Shown one piece after another: positions 59,901-64,000 of a stretch of DNA of 64,000 bases. The stretch's first letter is position 1. Each line of letters starts with the position of its first letter. Origin of the DNA: Lates calcarifer (Eukaryota > Chordata > Actinopteri > Centropomidae). The notes beneath the pieces are model-generated. The model had not been told where the DNA came from. It saw only the letters and a list, made by a program, of their open reading frames with translations, and searched no databases. A program made the position numbers and the translations under genes. Where the stretch lies: NCBI RefSeq assembly GCF_001640805.2, contig NC_066838.1, positions 22,131,928 through 22,195,927 on the forward strand, read 5' to 3'.

Positions 59901-62900
59901 TTGCATGCACCACCAGAGTAGGATTCAGGACCAGTCATGGACATGGAGTACAGGAAGAGGCATTCCCTGCGCATAGAGGAAAAGATATGAATAGTGCAAT
60001 ATGTAGTCAGAGCCAGTTGTCTCCACTCTCTAACATTGAATGGAGTTTTGAAAAACAATGGCACCATCTAAATGAGCCTGCTGACGCAAGTATAAATATT
60101 TCAGGAGGTTTCAGGAATGTCTGAGGTTTGTTAAGACTTAATACTGACCGTGTGACTAACTGTTTCTGGCCTTGCTCTCAATAAGGTTACACCTCTAGGC
60201 TAAAGTTAAATGGTAGGTGCTTTATGAGAGAGCTGTTTATGTTGCTTTATAGAAACATTTATGTGGTTGAGTCTCTGCTGTGTTGACATGAGAAAGATTT
60301 AAATGTGCACCACCAAGAGTCACATACTGTCGCCATCATTCGGTGTGATTTACTCTGGTCTGCGCCACTGACAGGCAGTCTGAGGTATAATTCTGTTTGA
60401 ACAAAATGTCGCTCCGTATAATCAGTACAGAAAAAATGGTGCAGCAGATGTTTTGAGCAGAAATACACAAAAGCTACAGCCTACTGACTCACTGCCACTA
60501 CTGGTTCTTGAAAAAGCAGTAAAGGACAATTTAAATGTTAAAGTGGTTCTTCAGTAGGAACAGCTTGTGAAAGCAACAACTCCCTGATAAACCTCTGAAA
60601 AACCGTCTGACGCTTGCTCTCACTTCTGACCACTCAACTGAAAAACACCAAATCAACCGCTTTATAAAAAATCACACAGTGAAATAATTGGAGGATTAGA
60701 GTGGATAGTTCAGTTGGCATTCACACACGCCATGTGTTTAATTATGAAACCGTAACGTCTCGATGTAAAACCATCAATAACCATAAAACACTATGTTCAC
60801 AAGAATCATTTCAAGGTATACTTGGGGATGACCTTTTTCCATGAGGGCTAATGTTTGTGCAAGCTGTCATAACACCCACGCCTTGTGTCAAGGAAATCTG
60901 CTGTTTTGCAACACTTGCAGGGTGCAAGCCATTGACTCTGTCATTCTGTGGTTGGAAAACACTGCGTAGTTTCTTTCATCAGAGGTTGAAGTCTACATCT
61001 AATGTTAGGCATTTGTTTTTTCCTCCTGAAACTACAGCAATTCTCTTCACTGAAGTGTATGCAGATTGCATCAGGTTAACAGGAGGGGGAGGACAGACAT
61101 GCTTGGTTGCTGTGGAAAGTGTTTCCCTCCATCAGCTGCTCTCCGTCAGAGTGCTGCCACGGGTGACTAACAGGTAGGAGGAGGCACAGGCAGCGAGGGA
61201 GGCAGCCAGTTCAGGGAAGGGGGAGCCCAGTCAGTAGTTGCGAGTCTTCCCCCTGCAGCTCCACCTCCTCCCACGCCACGAGCCTCGATTGGACTTCAAA
61301 ACCAAAGGCCACGCTCTAAATTGCATTCTACATGCAGATGCTACTGTGACTCACTGCATGAACAGGGGAACACTCCCTTACTATAAATGGACTGTTTGCT
61401 CGAGGGGTCACTTCGCAGGCCGAGCAAAAAGTTACTTACTTAGTGGCACTACCAGGAAAAAAACCCCACTTCTTCACATTTATGTATCCCTAGAACTGCA
61501 GCCTGTAACCACTACTTCCCCTGCTTATTTTATCTTTACTTTAGTTCAGTATAGTGTCAGGCTAGAACTGGCAAATATACTGAAGTTGTTGCCTCTATTG
61601 TTGAAAGCACTCAGGCAGAAATACATATTTTCATATTTCTAAGTGATGTTACACACAGCACAGTCCAGACTCAGGGGATTTCTCTGCAGGTAGATATAAT
61701 GGATCTGGTCAGTGTAACATTCATCAATCGACTAAAAGCGCTGTGTACTAATGTAAAAAGCAGGGTCAGAAGTAATGACACAGGTCACATTTGAGCAAGC
61801 TGTTAAAATGGGGCTTCCCCTTTTTCTACTACTGTAAGAATTTAGTGGCATGCAAAACACAATAAGCTCCAGTTAGTAGGAACACTCTGGAGAAACTGAA
61901 CACAATAAACATAGATTGTAAATGAGACAAAAAAAACCCTAAACCAGACAAGAAAAAAAAAAGACATTCACCACAGTATGAATCACAGATTTCTTGGAAA
62001 ATGTAGGCGAGGCTTTGCTCACTCCCCGGCATCAAAGTGAGGACTGCCCATCACTCTGAGTTCAGACTTGAATGTGACTTACATAATAGCTTTTTTGTGG
62101 AGGCAGCCTTGTAGAACACCGTGCTGCCTTCAAAAAAAAAAAAAAAAAACCCTCAAACCTGCCCAGACTTGAGGGTGCATGCTGTCATACAGCAGTCACA
62201 CTGCCTTTATGGTGTAAGTGTTTGCTCGTATCAGGGAGTCTCGCCTGGTTCGCCCACATATCTATCCACAACTGAAAATGAAACAACATTAAATGTCACA
62301 TTTTTCAGTTATTCAATCTGAAATGCAATCAAATAGTGTCCTCCACTATCTGGGTCAATAATTCACGTATCCAAGGTTTTCAAAAAGAACGAAAAAAAAA
62401 TATATGATTATGTTTGTTAACGTGGATTATCTTCTGAATATGAATGGATGAGGCTGCACTAAGGCAAATTCTAATCACCTCTATGACATGATAATAAAGT
62501 ACTGACTGAGTTTACCTACAAAAGCCAAAGTCATAGTCATTAATGCAGGATTCAGTCAAACTCAGGCGATGATATAATGAAGGAAGTGATAGCTAAATGA
62601 AATACATGACTGCTGTATTTGGAGAAGTGAAATAGTCTGTAAACAAAAGGTATTCATGCCATTTCTCGGATCGGTTATGCTGTATATCACAACTTAACAT
62701 TTCTAAACTGGACCACAGATCACACTTTGAGCTAAACTCTAGTTCATTTACAGCCTCTAGCCTCTGATGTAAACGTTAACAATGGGACAATTGACCTGGC
62801 TACAGTATTGATCGTCTGTGCCTGAAAACTCCCTTGCAGCTAGAAGCAAATGAATACCACTGAGACTCTCCAGCTTTGAAATGACCTGCCCGTAATGAAC

Positions 62901-63956
62901 ACGCAGCTCGGCCAGAAAAGTGTTACCTGGAAGTAAAGTGGTGCAGAATCTGAGAGCTCAGGCAAAAAGACTCTAAGTAAGTATCAAGACTTTACTGTAT
63001 GTTTTGTTTTTCCAGTTACCAGGGCTGAAAGTCACACTCACCACCAAACGATGGTGAGAGCAGTGCTTTGAGTAAACAATGATCAGACAGCAGTGATAGT
63101 GCCCACCAACGCCCACAATCATCTCCCTCATACCATGGGAGGATTTTGCTATCCCAGAATCAACACAAACACAGTGAAAACCCTCTGGGGTGGTAAATAC
63201 CTACTCTGAGGTTTCACTGTCCCCGATGGTATAGCACCATATCCTGCAACACACATAACCTCAGGTGGGAGTCACTCAGATGAGATGCTATCAAACAGAG
63301 AGACAATAATACTACAAATCTGTCAGCCCAATGTACTAGTGGGGTATTAAGTTGTACCATGTCTTGGCAAGTTGAAGTAAAACATATAGTGGAGACCTTT
63401 ACAGCAAAGCATCTTGAGACATGACACCTCAATAGTAAAAAAATACCGCTGAATGCTCACCAGTCTCTACGCTGACAGATGAATTGCACAATTCTCTAAA
63501 TAGCCCAGACTGAGAGGAGGGTTCCCCCTGAAGCTGGCAACTTAAACAGCCTCATACTAACATTCATCAGACACTGCAAAGGCAACTGACATGATGCATG
63601 TTTGTGAGGACTGAAAAGAAGGCAGAGGACCGTGCATTAAAATGCAATAGGTCTACCCTGTTGGTTGTTATTCGGCTGAGTGAATTACTCTGTTATTAAC
63701 ACACGACTATCCACAGCTCTACTCGCTCTTGAAAAAAAAATCACATGCACAGAGCTGAAAGCTGTCAGTTACCAGATGCGTCTCCTTGGATTTTAATCCA
63801 ATTCTTGACAGCAGCGCAAAAACAACGTGCGACAATGATCCCCTCCGTATCTGACTGCCGTTTATCTGCAGCTGAACGCCGTTCAGAGCTGCACTGAAAC
63901 TTCAATCAATACGACGAGTCTGGACGCTTTACTGTTTGTTTGTGCGAGTCGTTTAC
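56922..63956 (-). other. dgka: Probable dgka 5' UTR and first intron
   Basis: A minus-strand acceptor GTGCACAG at about 56950 would start the coding first exon with a short leader (56922-56949). No other coding exon is seen up to the right edge; frames here are short. A G/C-rich block at 61140-61270 with an ATTGG/CCAAT pair could be an alternative promoter, but this is weak. The rest is A/T-rich with a poly(A) run at 62132-62149. Confidence 0.45.
62132..62149 (+). repeat. Poly(A) tract
   Basis: Eighteen consecutive A in the presumed dgka intron 1. No retrotransposon body is recognised beside it. Confidence 0.9.
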
Positions 63957-64000
63957 CTTTCGGTCGCCACTCCGTAGTTGGTCTCGGTTGAAATCGTCGT
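63957..64000 (-). other. Possible dgka non-coding first exon, truncated by the window edge
   Basis: On the minus strand the sequence ends CGACCGAAAG|GTAAAC, a good donor with GT at 63956-63955. The last 200 bases of the window are rich in CpG compared with the neighbouring 6 kb, as expected near a promoter. It has no ATG in the visible part. It could equally be the first exon of another gene on the minus strand. Confidence 0.4.

Noticed and set aside
61140..61270. Alternative dgka promoter or exon
   Set aside because: It is G/C-rich with a CCAAT word and a plus-strand GTAGGA donor, but strand evidence conflicts and no coding or TATA signal supports it.

Overview
The window is vertebrate, almost certainly teleost and probably percomorph-like. 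The genes are split by many GT-AG introns and the encoded proteins match known vertebrate families. The non-coding DNA carries decayed Tc1-like transposons, a LINE ORF2 remnant and repeat families that I recall as abundant in percomorph genomes (types beginning CAGTGGTGGAA and GGCTGCAACTAA). Nothing looks bacterial or viral, and there is no CRISPR array.

Four protein-coding genes can be assembled exon by exon, each with an open frame across all junctions. (1) gtsf1, + strand, about 1.06-2.93 kb, 163 aa, a double CHHC zinc-finger piRNA-pathway factor. (2) nr4a1 (Nur77), - strand, coding 10.28-13.35 kb with a non-coding first exon and TATA/CRE promoter near 14.7-14.98 kb, 571 aa. (3) tamalin (grasp), - strand, 34.44-45.14 kb, 8 exons, 377 aa, a PDZ scaffold. 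(4) dgka, - strand, 47.76-56.92 kb, 23 coding exons, 728 aa, a calcium-regulated diacylglycerol kinase. A possible dgka first exon lies at the extreme right edge.

Layout: gtsf1 and nr4a1 converge across about 6 kb of repeat-rich DNA (3.1-9.3 kb). About 19 kb without genes (15.0-34.1 kb) separates the nr4a1 promoter from the 3' end of tamalin; it holds Tc1 and LINE remnants and fold-back repeats. tamalin and dgka follow in tandem on the same strand, separated by about 1.5 kb. The region from 57 to 63.95 kb is probably dgka intron 1 or upstream DNA.

The genes do not form one pathway. They share ancestry: all four human orthologues map to 12q13, and TAMALIN-NR4A1 are neighbours in the same orientation in human. 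I found no convincing new system. The most interesting points are a (TG)16 T9 tract against a gtsf1 splice acceptor, the compact nr4a1 promoter, and the C-terminal SKL and ITAM-like tyrosines of tamalin.
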